A DNA stretch of 64,000 bases from Methanoregula sp. (GCA_026625165.1 CP112999.1:1-64000), one strand, 5' to 3'. Shown: positions 53,869-63,433, counted from the stretch's first letter. Numbers and translations: made by a program. The notes: generated by a model from the letters alone, not told the origin.

Positions 53869-55215
53869 CTATTTCCTGCCATAATCGTCCTCAAAGCGCA
53901 CAATATCGTCCTCTCCCAGATAATCCCCGAGCGCGACCTCTATTACTTCGAGCGGGGCGGTGCCGGTGTTTTTAAGCCGGTGCCGGGTCCCGCTGCGGAC
54001 AAATGTGCTCTCGCCTTTTTGTAACACACGCGTCTCCCCGTCGAGTTCAACCTGTGCGGTGCCGGACACGACCACCCAGTGCTCGCTCCGGTGGTTGTGG
54101 AGCTGGAGCGAGAGCTGCCGGCCGGGTTTTACGGTCACCCGTTTTATCTTGAAAGACTTTGAATCCTCCAAGATCGTGTACGAACCCCACGGGCGGTGCA
54201 CCTGCCGGTGGTATTTTGTGATCGGGTCGTTCCGGTCGTTATACCTGCTGACGAGCGCCTTAACCATCTCCGCGTGCTTGTTGTCGCAGACAAGGAGGGC
54301 GTCGGCCGTGTCCACGACGATGAGGTTGTCGACCCCGATCAGCCCGACATGCCGGTCGGGTGCGAACACGTAATTGTTCCGTGCGGACAGGTACTCTGCT
54401 GTTCCTACATTTCCTTCAGCATCCGGTTGCCGGGACTCATAAAGTGCCCGGAACGTGCCAAGGTCGCTCCACGCACCTTCGAGAGGGACAACCGCCACGC
54501 GCTTTGAGTGTTCGAGGAGCCCGTAATCGATCGAGACGGGTTTAAGTGACTCGTAGTCCGGCTCTTTTTTGTCAAACGCGGCGTAAAGATCAGGAGCATA
54601 GCGCTGCAGTTCTTCGAAAAAGACCTTGGTTGAGAGGAGGAATATCCCGCTGTTCCACAGGTAGCCCTCTTTCACGTACTTCTCTGCGGTCTTTTCATCG
54701 GGTTTCTCTTTGAATGCATCGGCAACCGCACCGGTGCTTAATGATTTTCCAGGTTTTATGTACCCGTACCCTGTATGGGGCGATGCCGGGGGCACACCGA
54801 AGGTTACAAGGTACTGTTCTGCAAGCGGCCCGGCTCCTGCAATCTTTGAGATCGCCTCGTCCCCGAGGATGTGGTCGCTGGGGAAGACTGCGGCAGATGC
54901 CGACGGGTCGGCCGCCCGGATCCGGGACATCGCCCAGGTGATCGCGGGCAGGGTATTTTTCCCGGCCGGTTCTTTTAACAGGTTCTGTTCCAGCAGGATA
55001 TGGCCGAGTTCCTCGATCTGGTTTCTGGCAAGGTACTGGTGGATCTCGTTTGTCACGATAATGACCTCGCCGGGTCCTGAAAGTCTGAGCGCCCGCAGGT
55101 ATGTCTGCTGGAAAAGGGAGTGCCCGTCGAGTTGCATGAACTGCTTGGGATAAAACTCGCGGGAGAGCGGCCAGAGCCGCGTCCCGACGCCACCGGCAAG
55201 GATAATGGACTTCAT
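53869..55215 (-). CDS. manC: Bifunctional mannose-1-phosphate guanylyltransferase/mannose-6-phosphate isomerase
   Basis: The 448-residue enzyme makes GDP-mannose for glycans. The nucleotidyltransferase domain (about 1-290) opens with ILAGGVGTRLWPLSREFYPK and includes FPSDHILGDEAI and FKEKPDEKTAEKYVKEGYLW. The C-terminal cupin isomerase domain (about 330-445) has GRQLSLQLHNHRSEHWVVVS. It lies 70 bases downstream of asparagine synthetase on the same strand. The pair may belong to a surface polysaccharide or glycosylation route. Confidence 0.94.
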   Translation of the reverse strand: MKSIILAGGVGTRLWPLSREFYPKQFMQLDGHSLFQQTYLRALRLSGPGEVIIVTNEIHQYLARNQIEELGHILLEQNLLKEPAGKNTLPAITWAMSRIRAADPSASAAVFPSDHILGDEAISKIAGAGPLAEQYLVTFGVPPASPHTGYGYIKPGKSLSTGAVADAFKEKPDEKTAEKYVKEGYLWNSGIFLLSTKVFFEELQRYAPDLYAAFDKKEPDYESLKPVSIDYGLLEHSKRVAVVPLEGAWSDLGTFRALYESRQPDAEGNVGTAEYLSARNNYVFAPDRHVGLIGVDNLIVVDTADALLVCDNKHAEMVKALVSRYNDRNDPITKYHRQVHRPWGSYTILEDSKSFKIKRVTVKPGRQLSLQLHNHRSEHWVVVSGTAQVELDGETRVLQKGESTFVRSGTRHRLKNTGTAPLEVIEVALGDYLGEDDIVRFEDDYGRK

Positions 55216-55285
55216 GGATCCCTTCTTGTTATCTCATGTACTCTTATGGTCATGGGATGTTTGTGGTATTCCCTCATCTCTCTTT

Positions 55286-57118
55286 TTATGTACCAGGATT
55301 TATGCCCGGCCTGTCAAAAAGCATCCGCAGCCAGAGCTCTGCACAGGCAATCCGGAAGATCTCGGGGGAGTACCTGGATTTTCCATCGAGGAAGGCAAGG
55401 TAGTTTCTGATAACCGCCTCGGCGTCCCAGTACGGGCGTTTATGGAATTTCTTATCGGTGAATATTTTCAGCACGAACGGCCGGAGTTCCTCTTTCATCC
55501 AGACCTCTTCGGGCGTGACAAACCCCATCTTGTCCATCCGGCAGCGGACGGGTTCCGGCACGAGTCCTTTGATCGCCCGGCGGAGCAGGTACTTGGTCAC
55601 GCCGTTTCTGACCTTCCGGTTGAGGGGGAGGGATGCGATGTATTCTCCCAGTCGTACATCAAGGTAGGGCACGCGGGACTCGATGGAAAACGCCATGGAG
55701 TTCCGGTCCTCGTAGTGGAGGAGGGCGGGGAGGTTTGTGGACGTGAGTTCCCGGTACAGGACCCGGTCCAGTTTCCCGCTGTACCGCAGGACTTGGGGTG
55801 CCTCACCCTTCAGCAGCTTCCGGCGCCCGGACCGGACGAGGAGCTGCCGGAACGCGTCAACAAAGAACCCGCGGTGGTGGCGCAGCGCCCCGATCTTTTC
55901 ACAGAACGCCGTCCACCAGTGGAACGATGTGAACAGCCCGAAGATATAGCTCCATTCATAGGCAAGGTAGCCGGCAAGGAGTTCGTCTGCGCCCTGCCCG
56001 TCGAGCACCACCTTCACGCGCTCTGATGCGAGGCGCATGACGCAGTACTGGGCATAGATGGAGAGCGAGCCGAACGGTTCGTCCTGCATGTACAGGACCT
56101 TCTGGAGGTCGTCCCATACCTGTTCCGCCGAAGGCTCCGTCCGGTACGCATCGACCCCCGATACCGCGACGACCTCATCGATATACCGGCTCTCGTCAAA
56201 CCGTTTGTCGGCAAATACTGCGGAGAACGTCTTCTGCCTTGCACCGACGCTCCCCGGCGCCTCGTCCCTGACGATCCCGTTGATCAGCATCGTGAGTGCC
56301 GAGGAGTCGATCCCGCCCGAGAGGCAGGTGCCCACGGCTACATCGCTGCGCAGGTGGACCCGTGTCGCATCCCGTAAGAGTTCCAGCAGCCGGTCGGCTG
56401 CCGGGCCGTCTGCGGTACCGGATGATATGGCCGGGCTGACCGTCACGTCCCAGTACCGGAACGGCTCCTTATGTCCTGTTGCCGTCACCACCATCGCGTG
56501 TGCCGGCCGGAGCTGGGAGACGCCCGCGACCATCGTGCGTCCCGTATGGTCGAGCACGCCCCACGCAAGGTAGGTCCGGAGCATTTCGTCATCTGGCTCT
56601 TTCCCAACCCCCGGGTGGGCGAGCAGCGCCTTGATCTCTGAGGCAAAGAGAAAGGACCCCCCCGCTTCGGTATAGTAGAACGGCTTGATCCCGAACCGGT
56701 CCCGGGAACAGAAGAGCTCCTGCTTCCTCTCATCCCAGAGTGCGAATGCCCACATGCCGTTGAACCGGGCAAGGCACTCGACTCCCCACTCCTCGTACGC
56801 GTGCACGATCACCTCGCTGTCGCCCTTGGACCGGAACACGTGCCCGCACCGGACGAGCTCCTCGCGGAGCTCCACGAAGTTGTAGATCTCGCCGTTGAAG
56901 ACGAGCCGGAGCGAGCCGTCTTCGTTTGCCATCGGCTGGCGGGCATCTTCCGAGAGGTCGATGATTGCAAGGCGACGGTGGGCGAGGCCGACACTCCCCT
57001 TAATCCATGTCCCCTCGCCATCGGGACCGCGGTGGGCGATCCGCTCCGACATCGCGGCGAGGAGCCGGGGGTCAGGTGGGGCCCTGTTATAACAGTACTG
57101 GCCCGCAATCCCGCACAT
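55286..57118 (-). CDS. asnB: Asparagine synthetase (glutamine-hydrolysing)
   Basis: The 610-residue enzyme amidates aspartate, or a related carboxyl substrate, with glutamine and ATP. Start ATG 57118 puts the nucleophile Cys at position 2 (MCGIAGQY). RIAHRGPDGEGTW, FNGEIYNFVELREEL and SKGDSEVIVHAYEEWG are glutaminase blocks. TCLSGGIDSSALTMLI is the ATP pyrophosphatase loop. The longer frame to 57211 adds no family sequence. Being next to manC it may work in glycan modification, or simply supply asparagine. Confidence 0.94.
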   Translation of the reverse strand: MCGIAGQYCYNRAPPDPRLLAAMSERIAHRGPDGEGTWIKGSVGLAHRRLAIIDLSEDARQPMANEDGSLRLVFNGEIYNFVELREELVRCGHVFRSKGDSEVIVHAYEEWGVECLARFNGMWAFALWDERKQELFCSRDRFGIKPFYYTEAGGSFLFASEIKALLAHPGVGKEPDDEMLRTYLAWGVLDHTGRTMVAGVSQLRPAHAMVVTATGHKEPFRYWDVTVSPAISSGTADGPAADRLLELLRDATRVHLRSDVAVGTCLSGGIDSSALTMLINGIVRDEAPGSVGARQKTFSAVFADKRFDESRYIDEVVAVSGVDAYRTEPSAEQVWDDLQKVLYMQDEPFGSLSIYAQYCVMRLASERVKVVLDGQGADELLAGYLAYEWSYIFGLFTSFHWWTAFCEKIGALRHHRGFFVDAFRQLLVRSGRRKLLKGEAPQVLRYSGKLDRVLYRELTSTNLPALLHYEDRNSMAFSIESRVPYLDVRLGEYIASLPLNRKVRNGVTKYLLRRAIKGLVPEPVRCRMDKMGFVTPEEVWMKEELRPFVLKIFTDKKFHKRPYWDAEAVIRNYLAFLDGKSRYSPEIFRIACAELWLRMLFDRPGINPGT

Positions 57119-57276
57119 TACCTGACAGGTTTGCGTGGAAGGATAAAAGGAAGTTGGGTGGGGGGAGAAGGGGGAGTTTGCTCGTAAATATAAATTCTGA
57201 AGAAAATTCACACATAACCTTCATCTTGCATAATCCCGAAGCATATAATAATCGATATTCTGGTGAGGGAATACTC

Positions 57277-60111
57277 TTGGATCGCAACGAATTCCGGACA
57301 CGGCTGGAGATGATCGATGTCCTGCTGAAAGAACAGGGCTGGGTTGTTGCCAATCGTTCCCGAGTTCAATCTGAAGTCGATACCAAACAGTCTGATTTTG
57401 TTGCGAAAAGTTACAAGACCGTTTCCGAGACCCTGAAAAACGATATGGAGAGCAAGTATGTCGATTACCTGCTGCTCGACAGTTTTGGTGCGCCGCTTGC
57501 CATAGTGGAGGCAAAGCGGACATCCAAGGATCCCCACCTCGGGCAGAAACAGGCCGAGATGTATGCTGATGACATCAAACGCCAGACCGGCAAGGACGTA
57601 TTCATCTTTCTCTCGAACGGTTACCGGATCATTTTCTGGGACCGGGAGCGGTACAGCCCACGGGATGTGAAAGGGTTCTATGCACAGGCGGATCTGGAAC
57701 GTCTCCGGTTCCAGAAGACGCAGGACGCGTCATCCCCGGTCGAAGTCGATACAACCATTGTCGACCGGACAAAAGGGATCGAGTGCGTCAAGCGGGTGGT
57801 GGAGCACCTCCAGCATGGGCACCGTAAGGGGCTCATCGTCATGGCTACTGGTACCGGGAAGACCCGGGTAGCGATGGCAATCATCAAGATCCTGATGGAG
57901 AAAGGTCTCGTCCAGAAAGTTCTGTTCCTTACAGATCGCCGGGCACTGCGGGACCAGGCGATGAATAAAGGATTCAAGACGTTTTTCCCCGAGGAAGGGC
58001 GGGATACGATCTTCGCCGGGAAGTACGATAAGAGCAAGCGGCTATACGTCTCCACCATCCAGACGTTTCAGGAAATTTATCTCGACAAGGATAAGAATGG
58101 GCAGTTCAGGCTTTCCCCCGGGGAGTTCGACCTGATCATCTCCGATGAGGCGCACCGCTCGATCTATAACAAGTGGAAAGATGTGTTCACGTACTTCGAT
58201 GCAATCCAGATCGGATTGACGGCTACACCTTCGGAGATCATTGAGAAAGACACCCTCCGGTTTTTTGAGTGTCATGACGGGTCACCTACCGCGTTGTACT
58301 CCTATGACGAAGCGGTAAGAGATGGGGTACTGGTGGATTTCCGAAAGAGTATTTTCGGCGCCCAGACTCATTTCCAGATTGCCGGGGTGCGGCGGCAGGA
58401 TCTTTCGGAAGGTGAGCGGTTAAGGCTGCTGGAGCAGGGGATCGATCCGGACGAAATCGATTTCGAGGGCACGGAACTGGAGAAGAAGGTGGCGGTCAAG
58501 GGTACTTCGGAAGCGATCGTCCGCGAGTTCATGGAGAATGCTCTCATGGACCAGACCGGGACGTTGCCGGCAAAGTCGATCATCTTTGCGATCTCAAAGA
58601 AGCACGCGTACCGGTTGCAGGAAGCATTTGATACACTCTATCCCGAGTACAAGGGCACGCTCGCCCGGACGATCGTATCGGAGGACTCCCGGGCGGACCA
58701 GCTGATCAAAGCCTTCGAGAAGGAATCGATGCCCCGGGTTGCGATCTCGGTTGATATGCTGGATACAGGTATCGATGTGCCCGAAGTCTGCAACCTTGTC
58801 TTTGCAAAACCGGTCTTCTCGAAGATCAAATTCTGGCAGATGCTTGGCAGGGGTACGCGGGCAAACAGCGCCTGTGAACATTTTACGTGGCTGCCGGAGG
58901 GGAAGAAGGAGTATTTCCAGGTCTTTGATTTCTGGAATAACTTCGAATACTGGCAGATGAACCCGGACGGGGTGAAGAACGAATCGCCGGATGCCATCAC
59001 GAACCGGATCTTCCTCTCCAAGATCAAGCAGCTCGCATTCCTCCGGGAGCAGGGTGACGAGGCGCGTGCAGGGCAGGTGAAGGACCAGATCCTTGCCGAT
59101 ATCCGCTCGCTGCCCCCGGACTCGGTGAGCATCCGCGACAACAAACAGGAGATTGCAAAGGCTCTCGACCCGCACCTCTGGGACAACGTGGCCATCGACC
59201 CGCTCCAGTTCCTGACCCAGAAGATCATGCCCCTGATGCGGTACCAGCAGGACGTGAACCTCAACACCGCGATCTTCTCGCTGCGCTGCGAGCAGCTCAA
59301 GCACGCGATCCTCCGGGGCGATGCGGGCGAGATCGAGCGGCAGCAGAAGATGATCGCCCTGATGGTGGAGTGCCTGCCGCTCACGATCAACAGGGTGCAG
59401 GAACGGGAGGGATTCATCTGCGAGGTGCTCTCGAAGTCGTTCTGGCAATCCGTATCCTACGAGGCAGCGGAGCGGATGCTTGCCGAGCTTGCGCCGCTGA
59501 TGCCCTTCATGCGCAAGGAACCGCAGCAGACCATTGTCATCGACATGGGCGACAAGATCGAGATGCGGGAACTGATCCAGATGCTCGGCGAGAAGGAGCA
59601 GACCTACATCACCAAGTACCGCGAGCATGTCGAGGAGCGGATCAAACAACTCGCGGCCGAGAACCCGGTCATCCGGAAGATCGCCCGCGACGAAGTGCTC
59701 TCCGAAGCCGATCTCCAGCAGCTCGAAGCCACCATCTTCGGCCCCGACCTCGCGAAGAACAGCGCGGAGCTGGGGAAAGCCGTGACCAGCACCGAGAGCA
59801 TCCTCGTCTCGTTCATCAAGCGGGTGCTCGGGATGTACGGCGAGGCCAACCCGGCGGAGCGGATCCGGGATGCGTTCCGGACGTACATGATCGAGAACAA
59901 CAAGCACTATTCGGCAGACCAGCTCAATTTCATCCGCATGGTCGAATCGGTCTTTTCCCAGAAGAAGCACATCACCTACGCCGACTTCTGGGAGCCGCCG
60001 TTCATCACGCTCGGGAATGCGCCGGAGCCAATGTTTTCCACAGATGAACTGAATTCGTTTGTCGGGATATGTACGCGGGTTGAGCGGGAACTGTTTGCGG
60101 CTGGGGTGTAG
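57277..60111 (+). CDS. hsdR: Type I restriction endonuclease subunit R (HsdR)
   Basis: The 944-residue motor and nuclease subunit of a type I restriction system. The N-terminal nuclease shows YVDYLLLDSFGAPLAIVEAK (PD-ExK, about 60-80). A DEAD-like translocase follows: Walker A VMATGTGKTRVAM (about 188), DEAH in IISDEAHRSIYNKW (about 288), and the helicase C-part SVDMLDTGIDVPEV. The last about 250 residues are an EcoEI-type C-terminal domain. TTG 57277 is preferred because GGTGAGGG lies seven bases before it and LDRNEFRTRLEMIDVLL is the family N-terminus; the frame extends to 57007 without resemblance. hsdS follows directly. Confidence 0.93.
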   Translation: MDRNEFRTRLEMIDVLLKEQGWVVANRSRVQSEVDTKQSDFVAKSYKTVSETLKNDMESKYVDYLLLDSFGAPLAIVEAKRTSKDPHLGQKQAEMYADDIKRQTGKDVFIFLSNGYRIIFWDRERYSPRDVKGFYAQADLERLRFQKTQDASSPVEVDTTIVDRTKGIECVKRVVEHLQHGHRKGLIVMATGTGKTRVAMAIIKILMEKGLVQKVLFLTDRRALRDQAMNKGFKTFFPEEGRDTIFAGKYDKSKRLYVSTIQTFQEIYLDKDKNGQFRLSPGEFDLIISDEAHRSIYNKWKDVFTYFDAIQIGLTATPSEIIEKDTLRFFECHDGSPTALYSYDEAVRDGVLVDFRKSIFGAQTHFQIAGVRRQDLSEGERLRLLEQGIDPDEIDFEGTELEKKVAVKGTSEAIVREFMENALMDQTGTLPAKSIIFAISKKHAYRLQEAFDTLYPEYKGTLARTIVSEDSRADQLIKAFEKESMPRVAISVDMLDTGIDVPEVCNLVFAKPVFSKIKFWQMLGRGTRANSACEHFTWLPEGKKEYFQVFDFWNNFEYWQMNPDGVKNESPDAITNRIFLSKIKQLAFLREQGDEARAGQVKDQILADIRSLPPDSVSIRDNKQEIAKALDPHLWDNVAIDPLQFLTQKIMPLMRYQQDVNLNTAIFSLRCEQLKHAILRGDAGEIERQQKMIALMVECLPLTINRVQEREGFICEVLSKSFWQSVSYEAAERMLAELAPLMPFMRKEPQQTIVIDMGDKIEMRELIQMLGEKEQTYITKYREHVEERIKQLAAENPVIRKIARDEVLSEADLQQLEATIFGPDLAKNSAELGKAVTSTESILVSFIKRVLGMYGEANPAERIRDAFRTYMIENNKHYSADQLNFIRMVESVFSQKKHITYADFWEPPFITLGNAPEPMFSTDELNSFVGICTRVERELFAAGV

Positions 60112-60114
60112 GGT

Positions 60115-61347
60115 GTGAAGCGGGGGGAGCTGCCGGAGGGGTGGGAGTGGAAGAGGCTCGAAGAAATAGCGGAAATAAATTCAAGATTTGAGAAGAATTC
60201 CTTCAATGATGAAACCAAAGTTACATTTTTACCGATGAGATGTGTTGAGGAATTGACCGGCAGGATGGACACATCGATCGAGAAAAAATATGGTGAAATA
60301 AAAACCGGCTATACCCCAATTCAGGAAGGGGATTTACTTTTTGCAAAAATTACACCCTGTATTGAGAATGGAAAAATCGCAATCGCCCAGAATTTAATAA
60401 ATGGAATCGGTTTCGCTTCCACAGAATTTCACACGTTGAAATTTTCACCGGATAACGCAACAAAATTTTATTTCTTTTACTTGATGCAAGAAAAAATCCG
60501 GCAGGAAGCAGCACAAAACATGACCGGAACTGCCGGACAACAAAGAGTGCCAGTGACTTTCTTAAAAAGATTGAAAGTACCAGTCCCCCCGCTACCTGTC
60601 CAGCGCCAGATCGTTGCCGTGCTCGAACAGGCGGAGACAGTGAAGCGGCAGCGGCAGGAGGCGGACGCACTGACGGGAGCGCTGTTGCAGAGCGTGTTCT
60701 ATGAGATGTTTGGGGATCCGGTGAGGAATGAGCGGGGATGGGAAGTAAAAGTTCTTAATGATCTTGTTATTGATAAAAAATCAATTTCATGCGGTCCTTT
60801 TGGAAGTCAATTGAAGATCGGAGAATATACTGCTGACGGAATTCCTGTATTGGGAATCGACAATGTAGCAATTAACAAGTTCATCCAAGCCAAGCCAAAA
60901 TTCATCTCAAAAGAGAAATTTAAACAACTAATCGCGTTCAAGGTTAGAGATGATGACGTTTTAATTTCACGCACAGGAACGATCGCCCGTACTTGTGTTC
61001 TTCCGAAGGATTTCGGTGATGCAATTATCGGTCCGAATTTACTTAGAATTTCATTAAACCAAAAAGAAATTTTACCAATATTCCTGTCTGTTTCATTCAG
61101 TTATTTCCCATCAATGATTGATCAAATTTTACGAGTATCCCCTGGCGCAACCGTAGCAGTATTGAATACAGAAAACCTCCGTAAAATCAGAATAATAGTT
61201 CCCCCGCTCGCCCTCCAGCAGCATTTCGCCCGCGTTGTCGAGGAAGTAGAGCGGATTCGTGAGCAGCAGGTGGCATCGGGTAAGGAGATCAAGGGGTTGT
61301 GCGAGGGGCTGATGGCGAGGGCGTTTGCTGGGGAGTTGGTTGGATAA
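60115..61347 (+). CDS. hsdS: Type I restriction specificity subunit (HsdS)
   Basis: This 410-residue DNA-recognition subunit has two target-recognition domains (TRDs) at about 15-155 and 215-365. Each is followed by a conserved helix: PPLPVQRQIVAVLEQAETVK and PPLALQQHFARVVEEVERIR. Base composition alternates sharply: the TRD stretches are AT-rich, while the start, central helix and end are GC-rich. That points to replacement of recognition domains by recombination. GTG 60115 begins three bases after the hsdR stop. The last about 140 bases recur at 63275-63418. Confidence 0.92.
   Translation: MKRGELPEGWEWKRLEEIAEINSRFEKNSFNDETKVTFLPMRCVEELTGRMDTSIEKKYGEIKTGYTPIQEGDLLFAKITPCIENGKIAIAQNLINGIGFASTEFHTLKFSPDNATKFYFFYLMQEKIRQEAAQNMTGTAGQQRVPVTFLKRLKVPVPPLPVQRQIVAVLEQAETVKRQRQEADALTGALLQSVFYEMFGDPVRNERGWEVKVLNDLVIDKKSISCGPFGSQLKIGEYTADGIPVLGIDNVAINKFIQAKPKFISKEKFKQLIAFKVRDDDVLISRTGTIARTCVLPKDFGDAIIGPNLLRISLNQKEILPIFLSVSFSYFPSMIDQILRVSPGATVAVLNTENLRKIRIIVPPLALQQHFARVVEEVERIREQQVASGKEIKGLCEGLMARAFAGELVG
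61201..61345 (+). repeat. Direct repeat, copy A (hsdS 3' end)
   Basis: This is the GC-rich 3' end of hsdS, beginning CCCCCGCTCGCCCTCCAGCA. The matching copy at 63275-63418 begins CCCCCGCTCGCTCTCCAGCA. By eye about four bases in five agree over about 130 bases, in the same orientation. The two copies frame the 621-residue gene. Confidence 0.8.
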
Positions 61348-61361
61348 ATATTCAGACATGC

Positions 61362-63227
61362 TCAATTTTCATTCTGAACTATATCGTATTTGCAGATCCT
61401 TAGCATACCGATGAAGAGGTAATTCATATAATCGAAATTATAGTCTTGAAAATTCATCAGGGAATGCGCAACCCGGTGTCTCAGATTAAATCCCGATTGC
61501 TCAACCAATAAAAATTTTAAAAATTCAAGTTCATCATCACTGAATTTGGTTTTTAACTTCTCTTCGATTAGAAAATCATTCAGTATTTTTTCCCTAGCGA
61601 TTCCATCTCTTTTTACATCTGATATTGGAATTCCATTCAATTCAGAAAAGTCTCTTAATAAGCCTTCGATTTTTAAAGTCAGGGAATCGATACAGAGAAT
61701 AAAATTCGGAATCATCGAATTGTTAAGGAAATAATTATTCATCTGGGAAAAGTATTCATCGAGTGCAGGAGCAAGAAGGCCAATCCAGTTTTTAGTAATT
61801 TCTTGGTTGTTGGGCATTTGTTTGACGAAATTTTTACCAGCCCACGAATTATCCGCAAGGAATTTGACTACTATCTCCGTATTGATTTTATTTTCTCGAA
61901 TCCCGGCAAGGAGAATCTCTTGAATGATGAATTTATTATTTAAATTGAGTTCGATCTGGTATCTTTTTAGTATACTATGCTTTTCCCGTTCTTCATCAGT
62001 CCTGAAATTCTGTGCAGGATTACCCTGCTGATCAGTTACAACTGCCGGAAAAAGATTGCTCATTGGATACTCATCACCCAATTTTTTTGCATGTTCTCTG
62101 ACCAACTGAACATTGGGGAGAATGTATTTGTTATCTGTGGCAAGAAAACCGATAATTTCTTCCGGAGTTCTTTGCATGAGATTCTTAGCAAAAGTTCTAC
62201 ACCTTCGAACATGATCGCTTAAATCTAAAGATTGTGAAAATTCTTTAAATTCAACCTTATTTTTAATTTGTTGATAGATTTGCCCTAATTCATCAATTTT
62301 TTCCGTATCTTTTATCATTCGATAATTTTCAATTGCATCCATACAAAATGACACTGCCACAGCATATTCTTCTTTTTCAAGCCGGCGTCGCATTATTGAT
62401 TCGTAAGATTCAGCTACTTTCCGTCGCCAAATTCCACTATTTTTTCCGTAATTTTTCATCTCCCAGCGTTCAGCAAGCTCATATACATTAATCGCTGCAT
62501 GGAGATTATCCCTCGAAATCCAAATTCCCGCAACCTCGTCACAGAGTTTATCGAATCCTGCCAGATCTTCTTTTTCAAATATTTTTTTATCTTCCAAGGT
62601 CAATGCGAAAAGTTGTGTCCGTAATGAGGGGCAGGAGCTACTTTCGGGATTGTAAGATGTCATTAATCGTTGGAATTCTGTTTTTATATCCTCTGATCGA
62701 TAATTGATAACAATCGCCAAGAAATAGGCTTGTTTTAAACAATCGAGAGCTTTTAGACCGAAATGTTCTGTCGGGCAATCTCTATCTTTTTGTTCATAAA
62801 TCTTTACAAGAAGAAGGTAATTTTCAATGGCGATTTGAGCATATTTCCCATGTTTTTTCGGGCTGCACCAGAGTATATGAGCATAATTCGCTTTAAGAAC
62901 AGGATTTTTTACAGTATCGACACGTTCAATTAAATAGGACCATTGCTTCTCTTCGATTTTTTTTAAATCTGGATATTCAATACATTCACCTTTATCGTTG
63001 TAGGCTTCTGAGAAAGGTTTTGATTTGCCATCGGAGAACATTACAAAGAAAAAGGTTGTTTCCCATTGTGCCTTTTCAGCGTCAATTTCATTTCCTGATG
63101 TTTTTAAAGAATTCACCAACTGATTAAAAAGTTGACCGATAGTAAAGGAAATCGAATAATCCTGTGCATGTTGTTCCAAATGTTCATACAATGAAGTAAG
63201 ATCGGTAAATTCTGTCAATGGAACCAC
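61362..63227 (-). CDS. DUF4209-like protein with a HEPN-type RX4H motif; candidate defence effector
   Basis: This 621-residue, AT-rich gene lies opposite to and between hsdS and a detached hsdS 3' end. The N-terminal 450 residues are mostly helical with TPR-like stretches (LHAAINVYELAERWEMKNYG; YAVAVSFCMDAIENYRMIKD). The C-terminal part (about 480-621) resembles DUF4209, and has FNLRHRVAHSLMNFQDYNFD with R583 and H588 in an RX4H arrangement. RX4-6H is the catalytic signature of HEPN ribonucleases. RNase activity and a defence role are inferred. The gene ends 15 bases from the hsdS stop, convergently. Confidence 0.8.
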   Translation of the reverse strand: MVPLTEFTDLTSLYEHLEQHAQDYSISFTIGQLFNQLVNSLKTSGNEIDAEKAQWETTFFFVMFSDGKSKPFSEAYNDKGECIEYPDLKKIEEKQWSYLIERVDTVKNPVLKANYAHILWCSPKKHGKYAQIAIENYLLLVKIYEQKDRDCPTEHFGLKALDCLKQAYFLAIVINYRSEDIKTEFQRLMTSYNPESSSCPSLRTQLFALTLEDKKIFEKEDLAGFDKLCDEVAGIWISRDNLHAAINVYELAERWEMKNYGKNSGIWRRKVAESYESIMRRRLEKEEYAVAVSFCMDAIENYRMIKDTEKIDELGQIYQQIKNKVEFKEFSQSLDLSDHVRRCRTFAKNLMQRTPEEIIGFLATDNKYILPNVQLVREHAKKLGDEYPMSNLFPAVVTDQQGNPAQNFRTDEEREKHSILKRYQIELNLNNKFIIQEILLAGIRENKINTEIVVKFLADNSWAGKNFVKQMPNNQEITKNWIGLLAPALDEYFSQMNNYFLNNSMIPNFILCIDSLTLKIEGLLRDFSELNGIPISDVKRDGIAREKILNDFLIEEKLKTKFSDDELEFLKFLLVEQSGFNLRHRVAHSLMNFQDYNFDYMNYLFIGMLRICKYDIVQNEN

Positions 63228-63274
63228 TACTTACCACTTCATTTTCTCTCATCATACTATCAATAGTTGCTTTT

Positions 63275-63418
63275 CCCCCGCTCGCTCTCCAGCATCAGTT
63301 CGCCCGTGTCGTAGAAGAGGTGGAGCGGATACGTGAGCAGCAGGCGGAATCGAAGAAGGAAATTGATACGCTGTTTGAGGGGCTGATGGCGGGGGTGTTT
63401 AGAGGCGATTCGATCTAA
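63275..63418 (+). pseudogene. Detached 3' end of a second hsdS (direct repeat, copy B)
   Basis: The frame encodes PPLALQHQFARVVEEVERIR followed by EQQAESKKEIDTLFEGLMAG and a stop at 63418. It corresponds to the C-terminal helix of the intact HsdS (EQQVASGKEIKGLCEGLMAR). An open frame runs back to 63218 with only a trace of a recognition-domain end (SIVAFPPL). No recognition domain precedes it. It is either a relic of a second hsdS or a silent donor end. Confidence 0.8.
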
Positions 63419-63433
63419 AAAACGTAGAAAAAT

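Noticed and set aside
57007-57276. Upstream extension of HsdR
   Set aside because: The first 90 codons lie antisense to asnB and in the gap. A ribosome-binding tract and the family N-terminus fix the start at TTG 57277.
58594-59970. 458-codon frame on the minus strand
   Set aside because: It is the antisense of hsdR, rich in Leu/Val/Asp/His runs produced by GC-rich codons, and has no family match.
61201-63418. Insertion sequence or transposon flanked by the hsdS repeats
   Set aside because: No transposase, terminal inverted repeat or target duplication is visible; the repeats are coding hsdS ends.
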